Source: Pirellula sp. (GTDB lineage Bacteria; Planctomycetota; Planctomycetia; Pirellulales; PNKZ01). Taken from it: DNA of 64,000 nucleotides. The notes under the pieces were generated by a model. That model made no database searches. It was not told the origin of the DNA and saw nothing but the letters and a program-made list of their open reading frames with translations. The stretch lies in assembly GCA_013822735.1 (NCBI GenBank), contig PNKZ01000002.1:1-64000 (forward strand). Direction: 5' to 3'. This document shows positions 29,001 through 36,476 of this stretch, in pieces; position 1 is the stretch's first letter; the number at the start of each line of letters is the position of its first letter. A program made the translations under genes and the position numbers.

Positions 29001-31679
29001 TCGCGTCAGCGCGGCGCGCCGCGCACGCCGTTCCGCGGCAACTATTCCTACTACGACCTTTGGTCGCAGCCCGATTGGCTGGATACGTCCGTGGAGGCTG
29101 ACACGCGTCCGCCGTTGACCGGTCGCGTGATGGACAGCAAACTCAAAGTCCTTCACGTCGGCGGCACCAGCACCACGCTGACGCCCGCCTACTACAACGT
29201 GGCGGCATTGCGCTGGCAGGATCCTTTCGACCACACGTTTGGTTACCTCAATTTGGGATACCATACGATGCGGGCTCCGACCAACGTCAACAATCGCGCC
29301 AGCTTGGCCATGCAAGACCCGCTTTGGGTCAACAACGCGGCAACCGACTTGCCGGAAGCTGTGTCGAGGTACTGGCTGCGCATGTCCCCCGTGCGCGAAC
29401 CCTTGCGCCGGCCGTTCGGCGACGCCGGCTTAAACACGGGCTGGTTCACGGCCGCGGATCTCGGCGGTAATACGCGCTACGTCGGTACGCCCCGTCGGCC
29501 GTTTAACTGGCTCACTTGGAATAATCGACCGTTTGCGGGGTCGATGGAGCTAATGCTGGTTCCGGCGTCGTCGCCGGGTCGGCTATTGCATGAATACTCC
29601 ATGCGCGTGCCGACGCCCCCTTCCGTACCCGACGATTTAGCGCCGGGCGCCCCGAATCCGGCGCAGCCTGAAACCAGACTTTTCGCCAACCGTTACGCTC
29701 CATACTCCGGCGTACGTGCCGCAAACCATTACATGCCGAGGGTCGCGGCGCCGCAAGCTACGATTACGAGCGGACATACGACCGCCGCGCCGGCTTCCGG
29801 TTCCAGCGTTTACGCCGGCAACTTCATGGCGGGCTTTATCAGCAAGCCTCCCTTTGGACATTTGCTCAACTTCTTTGAATCGTCGAATGCGACGGGCATG
29901 ACGTATTCGGTGGACACTTCGATTCCGCCGGTGAGTATTTCGCCGACGCTCAACAACACCAAGCAGACCAACGCGGCGAATTTCTTTCGCTTGTTCGAGT
30001 TTGTCAACGTGCCTTCACGCATGGCCGGCTCACGGATGCCGAATTACTCCACGCTCTATAACAATGCCCCGGCACCGCTGGGCTACGAGCACCCGGGTTG
30101 GCCGTTTACCGCACCGCATAATCTCTTCTCGGCGTATCGCGAGCCGGGACGCGTGAACATCAACACGATCATTCCGCTGCATTCGATTGTTCGATTCAAT
30201 TCGGACAATAAGCCCTACGGACGAACCGAAGGAACATCCCTCGCGAACGGAATGGCGGCGGTCGTGCGTAACGAAAGGTATCGTGACGACGGAGCATCAA
30301 TTTGGCGCTCCGTCCTCAACGATTTCCATCCGGCGATTCGCTGGGTGGGAAATACGGCGGCGGATGTCGTCGACGGACTCGGAGTGCCGCTTATGCCCCG
30401 TGGCGTAGGGTCGCCGCAGTTGCAAACGCCGAAAACGATGGCGCATTTGCGACAACAGAATACGTCGACGGCCTCGGGACAGACCGGTACCCGAGCCGGC
30501 TTCATGCAAGGCGCGAATGACGTGACGCAATCGCCGTATATCTTCAACCCGAGTGAAGACACGGTCGGCAACTTCTATTCGGCGTTTGCCAGCATGTTTA
30601 AGGACGATACCAATTCCGACCCGCGCGGACCGGACGGCGTTTACCAGAATTTTCCTTATTGGGATCCGCTGACGAGCACGGTTTACAACAGCGACGATCG
30701 GTTCTTGCATCCGTTCTGGAACGGCGCGAGTCCGCCCAAGCTCTCGCGCCACGACGGTTTCCGATCGTCGATGATCTCCAATCCGTTCCGCTCGTTTATG
30801 GAAGACTTCTCGGCGACTCCCAAGGGGCAGCCGGCGGTGTTCGGAGCGCTTGCCGACAAGCGATTCTCCACGTTTGAGGACCTAACCAATAACAACCAGA
30901 GATTGCCGTTGCTTGCCGTCGATTCCACGTTGTTGCGACGTCGCGACACGACTTGGAACCCATGGCATCGCAATTGGCTGCCGATTAATCCCACTGCAGG
31001 CGAAATCCAAGCGGCCTCGGTGGGGACGGCCCCGACGAGCAAATTGTTTGGACCCGCTCAGATCGACCCCCGTTTCGACCCGCTGTTTGCCTTGAACTAT
31101 CCGCGCCCGTTCCACCACCGCTCGCAGCAGCAAGGGGACATCTTTAGCACCAACGCGATCGTGCCGGGAACTACGGCCAACGTTGCCAAGCCGGCTTGGT
31201 GGATGTACTCGGGCCTGAGCTCCTCGTTGGCACATTATATCGGTAGCTCGTCGGTCACCGGGGCGATCACCTACGGGGCGGCTACGGTGGATGCCATCCG
31301 GGTGAAAGACTCCGACTATCGCAACACCGATCGCAATCCGTTCTTCCGTTATCAGCTTTACACCAAGTTGAGCAACACGATTACGACGCGTTCGAACGTT
31401 TACGCCATCTGGGTAACCGTCGGCTACTTCGAGTGCGAACGAGTGCAACCGGGCGTCATCTACCCCGTGCAGTTCGGACATTCCAACGCCACCGAGTTTG
31501 CGACCAAGCATCGTTATCCGGACGGATATCGAATCATCCGCGAACTTGGGAGCGACAACGGTGAAACCCAGCGACACCGGGCGTTTGCGATTCTCGATCG
31601 GACGATTCCGGTCGGTTTCCTACGCGGAGAGAATCTGAATGTGGATCGCTGCTTCTTGATTAAACGCGTCATCGAGTAG
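23082..31679 (+). CDS. Giant GspK-like pseudopilin, 2,865 residues
   Basis: The protein begins with a short leader and GPRG^VILLIMLGLLALFTLIAVTFV, a prepilin-type segment cut after G19. It lacks glutamate at mature position 5, as GspK minor pseudopilins do. GspK-like GRINVN motifs occur twice: DGRINVN at 615-621 and PGRVNINT at 2355-2362. Aspartate/asparagine-rich loops resembling calcium-binding loops (DDNNNGVTDD at 174, DTNNNGQWD at 519, DDNNNGVVDE at 1229) are spread through it. Ordinary GspK is ~320 residues. I chose ATG 23082; ATG 23067 is possible. Position between GspI-like and GspJ-like genes fits a tip-complex role. Most of its length is unrecognised. Confidence 0.85.
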   Translation: MNTSAKAVIAVRPTPGPRGVILLIMLGLLALFTLIAVTFVVASGQFRRGATAAASAERMGDPFDTLLHQALMQVARGSNHPHSVIGPHSLLEDMYGNGDAVTGCCFIDTQQIGGTVPASLYSQPAGGSPALSVRADRNIKNYKGMPGQAAPPMLIEIGAVSFGWDREPGVALADDNNNGVTDDAAEVPDRASDPLNGDDCFLGATYAHPAMVGEDPTYWPTVWQNKQMSDGSSALPLIDNVENYYAGRVITFVNGDAAGQSAYIVRSKLVPVTFSQTANLAFRTILYIQPFANGAQPSHKDRFVINGRAFNGAGFGYNPYIASTASLLTRKPAYVPSGSTAPNVPNPLLRALDMPYSEPFIRTPANDGAPYTFDMIRSGGYPMALLPNPVDGGYRDYLNRYTSIIDADEDYDAPDEQNMLLSYSVWVPSTNGWDPGRYRTIMPSLHRPDLVKYFTNKPELSVAKPSSITYARWHDVPPYIRRRYIMRPDPSDHYDWTQELNATQPQNSDGWTPGEPFLDTNNNGQWDPVTVVGGAAGPAEQYTDLPNPKQNQMYDIGDRAYYNTGFDAMDGPWDVDNDNDNLPDSIWVDLGAPVTTAPDGKIVKPMFAVLVRDLDGRINVNAHGSAKHYDRTAAAYGPYTPQTKPNPYQSHERLRMGNYAVAMYQYEPDVAWNTVDVIKVHTAGDPDAKRDGMTFRDIPFQGVWALPYYNDGPFFGNNALKATNYIVTVPNSPTFPAFNGNRGGPRPLMFDIRGSANSAGAVDWARQIRGFEPAVGQGWSVADINLAQVLQTGLHGLSTLPNSNATSVTSYASSNYYRFLLEGVPHEKGNSAPAVGRYGESYLVAPSGAGGSFPGLVGPRAGVTDLITMYPNLVAAGTPAVTAVAAMPPVRGDDDIPAAPSRFVAPSNDSRFVRGGAFRNAFMPFILPYKVPTALPTDQPYGVTVPEFGPRVPNSPTTLSYSPSPWGSLHGDFGTPGDADSDGSVALDASGQPVFVKMGTANEEFDDPTEINLHRRYFAQTFFGISNPGAGLSASLNGAGVPYTTDIDAPFAPAEMERLLRARDAGSDTLPSRLRNLLRGDGEGGDIDNYDLRRSLTTESWDVPCPHVAPTPELAAAMRALNLPINNPSISDLLRARFYLASGQAPSTALALKSARLATIAMRSYRWQTAPVEYNQLPTNATADEKAQFPGNYRLTNVARKRWHTRLLSADLGQGLRMDLNVPFGNGFDDNNNGVVDEPYEWTSGGTGNGSIFGALNFDGNRDGNYFPNLDEEPRQQFAKELYCLMMLLIDQNYVELMPLSVSSTSTATGIFNVGLEANLAYTGAATALYPYIPATGNNPVTGISYAQEKLRRWLTARRIAQWAINVVDFRDRDSIMTPFEFDADPFFDNDNDTVNVPSAAAAEGSMAAHLPTCNGTWDVDGYLIPTTMADGFNDTLQPWRGVVWGCEYPDLLLTETAAFHDRRTQNLKSVDGNTNGLTFATTNYLTEIPAPTGTPAPPNDPSWDSYRIPQGTALFELYATGNPNNPALPRELYTLNPSTGDLTLDLTRTVSATTTTAGTQIYPVWRLAITQSHYVGEVPQSLATNMNLSIADRLREYPATCSLDLRDPGMSLLPSSVCTNITAGSEQYVPIERVVTFVQNPTASFNAKAGLTSSKTLANQVGTIDVYYNTTTNTSYAQVLPGDYVVVGPGRDVVAGPRNITCIGKTYPKMVFTSGSTSTTLTNYSYPQSIIDMGDPSVPGRYFLHTSVNGVDEYPIRYLGASTLGNLVRPTTALGSLNILDIPGYLQIRPPVSVPCMATVGSTGTRRVGLNISEPTVSGAGSTYYPAPTKATKDEWLTTLETMDAYTTVYDTPLDEMTQGDSGSHNENIPHSATEEEDRTLLNYKTVFLQRLADPTRGWDQYLNPYLTIDWMPIDLTIYNGEPHYVYKDSANVYQKDITKTTHLIDPSKQKRVTVAKPQYAADVPATAIRYGSRQRGAPRTPFRGNYSYYDLWSQPDWLDTSVEADTRPPLTGRVMDSKLKVLHVGGTSTTLTPAYYNVAALRWQDPFDHTFGYLNLGYHTMRAPTNVNNRASLAMQDPLWVNNAATDLPEAVSRYWLRMSPVREPLRRPFGDAGLNTGWFTAADLGGNTRYVGTPRRPFNWLTWNNRPFAGSMELMLVPASSPGRLLHEYSMRVPTPPSVPDDLAPGAPNPAQPETRLFANRYAPYSGVRAANHYMPRVAAPQATITSGHTTAAPASGSSVYAGNFMAGFISKPPFGHLLNFFESSNATGMTYSVDTSIPPVSISPTLNNTKQTNAANFFRLFEFVNVPSRMAGSRMPNYSTLYNNAPAPLGYEHPGWPFTAPHNLFSAYREPGRVNINTIIPLHSIVRFNSDNKPYGRTEGTSLANGMAAVVRNERYRDDGASIWRSVLNDFHPAIRWVGNTAADVVDGLGVPLMPRGVGSPQLQTPKTMAHLRQQNTSTASGQTGTRAGFMQGANDVTQSPYIFNPSEDTVGNFYSAFASMFKDDTNSDPRGPDGVYQNFPYWDPLTSTVYNSDDRFLHPFWNGASPPKLSRHDGFRSSMISNPFRSFMEDFSATPKGQPAVFGALADKRFSTFEDLTNNNQRLPLLAVDSTLLRRRDTTWNPWHRNWLPINPTAGEIQAASVGTAPTSKLFGPAQIDPRFDPLFALNYPRPFHHRSQQQGDIFSTNAIVPGTTANVAKPAWWMYSGLSSSLAHYIGSSSVTGAITYGAATVDAIRVKDSDYRNTDRNPFFRYQLYTKLSNTITTRSNVYAIWVTVGYFECERVQPGVIYPVQFGHSNATEFATKHRYPDGYRIIRELGSDNGETQRHRAFAILDRTIPVGFLRGENLNVDRCFLIKRVIE

Positions 31680-31716
31680 CGATCACTCGATCATCTTTTA
31701 CTGCCGAGACTATCCG

Positions 31717-33600
31717 ATGAAGAACCATTCCAAGCCTTGCGGCGCGTGCGTGCGAACGTCACGAAGCGCTTTCACGCTGCTTGAAGTTCTGATCGCATTG
31801 ACGATCACGCTCATTCTCATGGGCCTGGTCATGGAGATGTTCACGCGCGTCAGCGCCGGCATCAACAACAGCCGCGCCAACATGGATCTCAACGATCAGC
31901 TGCGGCATGCCAAGAATCGACTCATCTTAGACTTACGCGGGGCGACCGCGCCGACGGTGCCGCCGCTCGACCCGAACATGCATCTCGGCTACTTCGAATA
32001 CGTCGAAGGACCGAGAGTCGCCACGTCGCAGTTTGCTGCGAACAGTACCGGCGGCGACATGGGAGAGCAACTCGGCGGCAATTGGTTCACGAGTCGTGGG
32101 CCCACATGGCCGGCGGGCGCGGCCAATCTGAACGTGAACTCGGTGATCGGCGACAACGACGACATTCTCATGTTCACGACCTGCAGCTACGACGACAAGT
32201 TTGTCGGCCGCGGCGGCATCAAAAACGGCGTGCCGTTGGCGCTGAAATCGCGCCACGCCGAGGTCGCGTGGTTCTTGCGTCGTCGGACGCCGGGCGAGGT
32301 GAATTCGATTCGGAACGACTCTCGAACGGAAGTGTATACGCTCCATCGCCGACAGTTCGTCATCTTGCCGAACGGCGGATATTGGGGATCGCTCGACTAT
32401 TCCAACGTGGATTTTTCCATGCGTGCGCAGGGAGGAAACTACGACAATCTTCTCGTCCCCACGAATAACGTAACCGGCAAAAAGGCGTTAGACCCCGCGG
32501 CGGCCCGCAATAGCCTCGGCGATCTTACCAAACGTGAGAATCGCTCACTGCATCAGCCGTTTCTATGGCCGTATCAAATGGTCTACGTGGCGCCGCAATT
32601 TAACAGCGGCACGACGAACCACGGCACTTTCAATCCGGCCTCGATGCTGGGCTCAAATCCTCTCGCTGCGGCCACGGATCCGCTCCGGGCCTATGCGTTT
32701 AATGTGCCTATCAGCGCCCTTTCGATTCCGACGCTGGCCGAGCAGAGTCACGGCGCGTTTCCACTACCGAATCCGGAGAAGGTGTCCGGCACGGGCAATT
32801 ACGTGTTGAAAAATCTCATGACGCCGACGCCGCCGGGCGGCTACATCGGAGGCCAAGTGCTGCCGCAAACGGGATCACGCATCGGCGCCGATATCATCCT
32901 GACGAACGTGATCGGCTTCGACGTGAAAGCGTGGGATCCGGGGGCGCCGGTATTCCGAGCCGAATCGTCGTCGGCAAATCCCAATAATGCCGGAGTGCTT
33001 GTGCCGGGCGATGCCGGCTACGTGCGGGCCGTCGACCTGTTTATCGGCGGCGCCACCACGGCCGCTCGGCAACCGGTGGCATTTGGCGCCTTTGCCGATT
33101 TGAACTATCTGGGGATGGATGCTGCGACGAGTACTTCGGCGACTTCCGCACTTGGCAAGTATCGTAGTTATCAAGAGCCGCTGACCGGGCTTTCGACCTT
33201 GCAAAGAATGGAAGCCGGCGCGCCGTTTAATAGCAGATGCCGCGTTCCTCGCGCGCAGTTCGCACATCCCGGTAGCGGCCCGCTTTCCGGAACGCCCACG
33301 CACGGTTTCGCGCGCCCAGCGGTCTGGGATACTTGGTCGACACATTATGAGTACGACGGCGTCGACAACGATTTCGACGGAGTCATTGACGAATTGACCA
33401 ACGGCGTCGATGACAACGCCAACGGCCTTGTCGATGAGCCGGACGCGACCGTTAGTAACGGAGCCTACATCGGCGAACTAGAGGCCCCGCCCCCTTATCG
33501 CTCGCCGCTACGCGGCATCAAGGTGACGATCCGCGTGATGGAGCCCGATAGCAAGGAAGTTCGCGAAGTGACGGTCGTTCACGAATTTGTGCCGCTCTAA
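31717..33600 (+). CDS. Pseudopilin, GspJ/PilW-like
   Basis: The 627-residue protein has the prepilin signal SRSAFTLLEVLIALTITLIL, with alanine (A18) before the predicted cleavage and glutamate at mature position 5. The helix continues MGLVMEMFTRVSAGINNSRANMDL, then LRHAKNRLILDLRGATAP, similar to GspJ/PilW. Near the C-terminus are paired calcium-loop-like motifs, DNDFDGVIDE and DDNANGLVDE. Canonical GspJ is ~200 residues. It is the last gene of the cluster; its stop codon overlaps the stop of the convergent hydrolase-like gene. Confidence 0.86.
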   Translation: MKNHSKPCGACVRTSRSAFTLLEVLIALTITLILMGLVMEMFTRVSAGINNSRANMDLNDQLRHAKNRLILDLRGATAPTVPPLDPNMHLGYFEYVEGPRVATSQFAANSTGGDMGEQLGGNWFTSRGPTWPAGAANLNVNSVIGDNDDILMFTTCSYDDKFVGRGGIKNGVPLALKSRHAEVAWFLRRRTPGEVNSIRNDSRTEVYTLHRRQFVILPNGGYWGSLDYSNVDFSMRAQGGNYDNLLVPTNNVTGKKALDPAAARNSLGDLTKRENRSLHQPFLWPYQMVYVAPQFNSGTTNHGTFNPASMLGSNPLAAATDPLRAYAFNVPISALSIPTLAEQSHGAFPLPNPEKVSGTGNYVLKNLMTPTPPGGYIGGQVLPQTGSRIGADIILTNVIGFDVKAWDPGAPVFRAESSSANPNNAGVLVPGDAGYVRAVDLFIGGATTAARQPVAFGAFADLNYLGMDAATSTSATSALGKYRSYQEPLTGLSTLQRMEAGAPFNSRCRVPRAQFAHPGSGPLSGTPTHGFARPAVWDTWSTHYEYDGVDNDFDGVIDELTNGVDDNANGLVDEPDATVSNGAYIGELEAPPPYRSPLRGIKVTIRVMEPDSKEVREVTVVHEFVPL

Positions 33601-34862
33601 TCGGCGTTATTCATTGAGCGTTGTTGCCGTTGCGAGGCTTGTTCCTCGGCAAATTGTTCGGCGTGGAACGGTAGCCACGCGGCTTGCGTATAGACGGCGT
33701 GGCCCGCGAGGTGTTCTTCAATTCCTCCTCGCGGCGGACCATAATCCACGAGCAACGTTCGTCCGGACTCGGCGGTGCGGATCCCGGAGTTGATTCGAGC
33801 CCAGAGCGTCGTCGCGCCGAATTCGTTCGGCTGCAAGAGTGCGTTCAGTTTTCGATCGGCCGACCAAGCGCGCCACATCCAAATCGCCGGCGGCGTATTG
33901 GAACCGGCGATGCCGAATTGTTGAACATAGTCTCCCCCCGACGCCTGTAGCAACTCGATGGCCCCGCGCGGCGCCTTGGTGCGGTGCGGCGGAGCGTCGG
34001 TCGGAGCGCGATGGTTCACGAAATGCACCAAAGTCGCGCAGCCGGCTTCGCACCAAGCATAGCGCAGCGGCGTACCGAACGTCGCAATGTCCAAAGGATA
34101 GCCGAGTGCCGGTCGCGGGCCGTCGCGTAGCATCTGCTCGACGTTGTTCCAAACGGCCAGATCCGCCGCACCTTTCCAGGGTGAACGAAAGTAGCAGCGT
34201 GCCGCATCGAAGAACGCGGCAACCGCTTCGCGCGGCCCGGCCAAGAGATGCGTTACGAGGGCCGCGACGTTGCCGCCGTGGCTATGCGTCCAGAGCAATA
34301 CCCGGCCGCCGGGAGGAACTTTCGCGTGCAGCAGTTCGTCGACGAGCCTCACCGCCGCATGAGCGCGACCCAGATGATGATTTTCACCCGTCCAAGGAAA
34401 CAGCGTCACCGGCGCACTGTCGCGACCCGCCGCACGGAGCGCTTCGGCCAGCTGTTGTGCAAACGCGGGCGTGTAATTCCCGTTGTCGCGCATCACGGCG
34501 TCGACCAGTCGCTTCGAGAGTCGCGCCAAACCGTCGCGCAGTTCCGGAAAGCGCCGCCCGATTTCCGTGCCGAGGCCTGAAGCATCGGTTCCCGCGAACG
34601 TGCCGTGGATGATATAGACGCGCGCCGTGCCGGCGGCTCGCAGTTTTGCGGTCGCCGCTTGCAACTGTTCGCGCCAGGCGCTACTTCCGACGTCCGGTGG
34701 AGGCGGAGGACTTAAATGCCGCGGTGTTAAAGTGCGGGGCTCGTCCGTGTAACGCTGATGGGGAAACAACGCGCCCGACGGGAGCGTGTCCTTCGGCGGC
34801 GTCGAGCCGTCGGTTTTGGTTTTCGGCCGGACTAATTCCCAGAGTGCCTGACCAAGTCTCAT
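33597..34862 (-). CDS. Alpha/beta-hydrolase-like protein
   Basis: The 421-residue protein shows the alpha/beta-hydrolase order: strand and oxyanion region RVYIIHGTFAGTDAS (81-95), then a nucleophile-elbow-like LLWTHSHGGNVAALV with S194. A later LDIATFGTPLRYAW resembles the lipase/Fungalysin-type segment near the acidic residue. The substrate is unknown, and there is no signal peptide. The start at 34862, preceded by CGAGG, lies inside the upstream metallophosphoesterase gene, overlapping by 182 bases in another frame. Co-translation of the two is likely. Confidence 0.72.
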   Translation of the reverse strand: MRLGQALWELVRPKTKTDGSTPPKDTLPSGALFPHQRYTDEPRTLTPRHLSPPPPPDVGSSAWREQLQAATAKLRAAGTARVYIIHGTFAGTDASGLGTEIGRRFPELRDGLARLSKRLVDAVMRDNGNYTPAFAQQLAEALRAAGRDSAPVTLFPWTGENHHLGRAHAAVRLVDELLHAKVPPGGRVLLWTHSHGGNVAALVTHLLAGPREAVAAFFDAARCYFRSPWKGAADLAVWNNVEQMLRDGPRPALGYPLDIATFGTPLRYAWCEAGCATLVHFVNHRAPTDAPPHRTKAPRGAIELLQASGGDYVQQFGIAGSNTPPAIWMWRAWSADRKLNALLQPNEFGATTLWARINSGIRTAESGRTLLVDYGPPRGGIEEHLAGHAVYTQAAWLPFHAEQFAEEQASQRQQRSMNNAD

Positions 34863-36180
34863 AAGGCCGACCTCGGCGCTCGTCGCCCTGGAAGAACGTC
34901 AGGTAAGTCATCACGTCCGAAGCCAAGAATTCGTGCTCGGAAGGAGCGAGCATCGTCTGACGATGCACGCGCCGCCAAGTGCCCGAATTGAAATACGTTT
35001 GGTTCAGTACGTATCCTTCGGCGTAGCTCGCATCGAGCGGCACGCTTTCCGCATAGTGCGTGTGCCCGTACACGATATGTTTCGCCCGCCGGTTGCGGAA
35101 GTCTTGTTCCGCCAGCGCGTGCGCCGCGTACGAATCGTTGTCTTGTCCGCGCAGCCCGTTCACGAGCTTGAGCAGATCCGCGGCCCAGCCGACGGAGAGT
35201 CGCTTGCTGAACTTCAGCACCCGTTGCAAACTGTCGACCAAATCGTTCGGATTCCACGTGTCGCGCTCGCGCACGAAAGACAATTCGAGAAACTGATCGG
35301 CGAGCCGATCCCAGATGATTTTGACGCGGCGACGCATTTCCGGAAAGGCGCAAGTCCGTTCCAGAATTCCGTCGATCCACACCGGAATCAACAGGAGCGG
35401 TCGCACGTTATCGATCTCGCGCAAGCCGTGGAAGGTCGCGTCGGGCAAGTCGGCCCCGAGTTCCGCTTCCACTTGCGCCGGAAAGCGATTCAGAAGTTCG
35501 ATGACGATCGCGTCGCCCAGGCTGCTCGCATTGCGATCCCCTTCGAAGTTGAACGGGTCGTAAATGTCGCCGTGTCGGGCAAACACTTTGTGGCGGCGCA
35601 TCGTATCCAGCAGCGCATCGTTCTCGTGCGGGTCGTGCGGAAACGGCTGATCCGGACGATTCGCCAGGCCTAAGTGCCGCACTACCGATTGACGCAGCAA
35701 GTCGTAGCCGGGGCCGGGAAGCCGGAAAAACCAATCATGGTTGCCGACCATGTAGTGAATGTTCACCTTCACGGATTGTTGTTCGCGCGTGTCGGCGATG
35801 CGCCCAAGCTTGTCGGCCGGCGGCAAGGTGATGCCGCCCGGTTCCGATAGCCGCCGGAGCGTCGCCAGCGACTCTTCATTTTGACGCAGAATTCCGGCGG
35901 TCACTTGGTTGACCATGTCCAAGTATTCCGGCTTGGTCGGATCCGTCCAAGGTCGCACGTCTTTCCGTGCGAGCCAGCGCGTCGAACGGATCACGTCGAG
36001 CACGTCGCCGAGCAATAACACGTCGATCTGTTCCAGCGGCCTGTAGCCGCCGTCGACGCGTAAAGATGCCGCGAGCGCCATGTCTTGCAGGCGTTCGGCG
36101 AAGACTTCGAAGGCGCCCGACGAAATCGTTTCGCCGCTGGTGCCGTCGGTGAGGTGAAGATCGCTAAGGACGACGAGCAT
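34681..36180 (-). CDS. Calcineurin-like metallophosphoesterase
   Basis: The 499-residue protein has the five-part metallophosphoesterase signature: VVLSDLHL (residues 3-10), LLLGDVLD (55-62), MVGNHDWF, ARHGDIYD and VYGHTHYAE. These residues bind two metal ions and hydrolyse phosphoesters. A long helical insert lies between the GNHD and GHTH motifs. The start at 36180 is preceded by AAGGAAG. The last ~60 residues overlap the downstream gene and are low complexity. The substrate cannot be predicted, and nothing suggests secretion. Confidence 0.9.
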   Translation of the reverse strand: MLVVLSDLHLTDGTSGETISSGAFEVFAERLQDMALAASLRVDGGYRPLEQIDVLLLGDVLDVIRSTRWLARKDVRPWTDPTKPEYLDMVNQVTAGILRQNEESLATLRRLSEPGGITLPPADKLGRIADTREQQSVKVNIHYMVGNHDWFFRLPGPGYDLLRQSVVRHLGLANRPDQPFPHDPHENDALLDTMRRHKVFARHGDIYDPFNFEGDRNASSLGDAIVIELLNRFPAQVEAELGADLPDATFHGLREIDNVRPLLLIPVWIDGILERTCAFPEMRRRVKIIWDRLADQFLELSFVRERDTWNPNDLVDSLQRVLKFSKRLSVGWAADLLKLVNGLRGQDNDSYAAHALAEQDFRNRRAKHIVYGHTHYAESVPLDASYAEGYVLNQTYFNSGTWRRVHRQTMLAPSEHEFLASDVMTYLTFFQGDERRGRPYETWSGTLGISPAENQNRRLDAAEGHAPVGRVVSPSALHGRAPHFNTAAFKSSASTGRRK

Positions 36181-36305
36181 GGCAACTTCCTTGTTGCGCG
36201 AATCGCAAATGAGCAACGCTACGGCAATGCGCCGAGTCTGCTCGTCCTAGCTATCGGCATACGGAAAACCTTGAATTGAGAAGATTTTCCGATTGTAGGG
36301 AAAGT

Positions 36306-36332
36306 AGCGCCGCCGGCAGGGCCGGCGGCGCT
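36306..36332. repeat. Strong GC-rich hairpin
   Basis: Perfect 12-bp arms (36306-36317 and 36321-36332) surround a 3-base AGG loop. No T-run follows on either strand, so it is not a classic intrinsic terminator. It lies between the sugar-dehydrogenase-type gene end and the metallophosphoesterase gene start, both on the minus strand. Confidence 0.6.
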
Positions 36333-36371
36333 CGTTCAAGTTGTCAAAGAGCCTGGCGCTTCGTATCGCTC

Positions 36372-36459
36372 GGGTGGCTGGGGCACAACGAAGTGATGCC
36401 CCAGTTTCCACCACGACGCGGGGCCACTGGGGCATCACTTCGTTGTGCCCCAGCCACCC
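36372..36459. repeat. 88-bp REPIN-like palindromic doublet with perfect 33-bp arms
   Basis: Arms 36372-36404 and 36427-36459 are exact reverse complements with a 22-base spacer. Within each arm CTGGGGCA and TGCCCCAG form a second, local hairpin with an 11-base loop. It therefore has the layout of two REP units in inverted orientation. It may also stop transcription of the upstream minus-strand gene. Confidence 0.75.
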
Positions 36460-36476
36460 TTTGCCATGCAGCCAAG

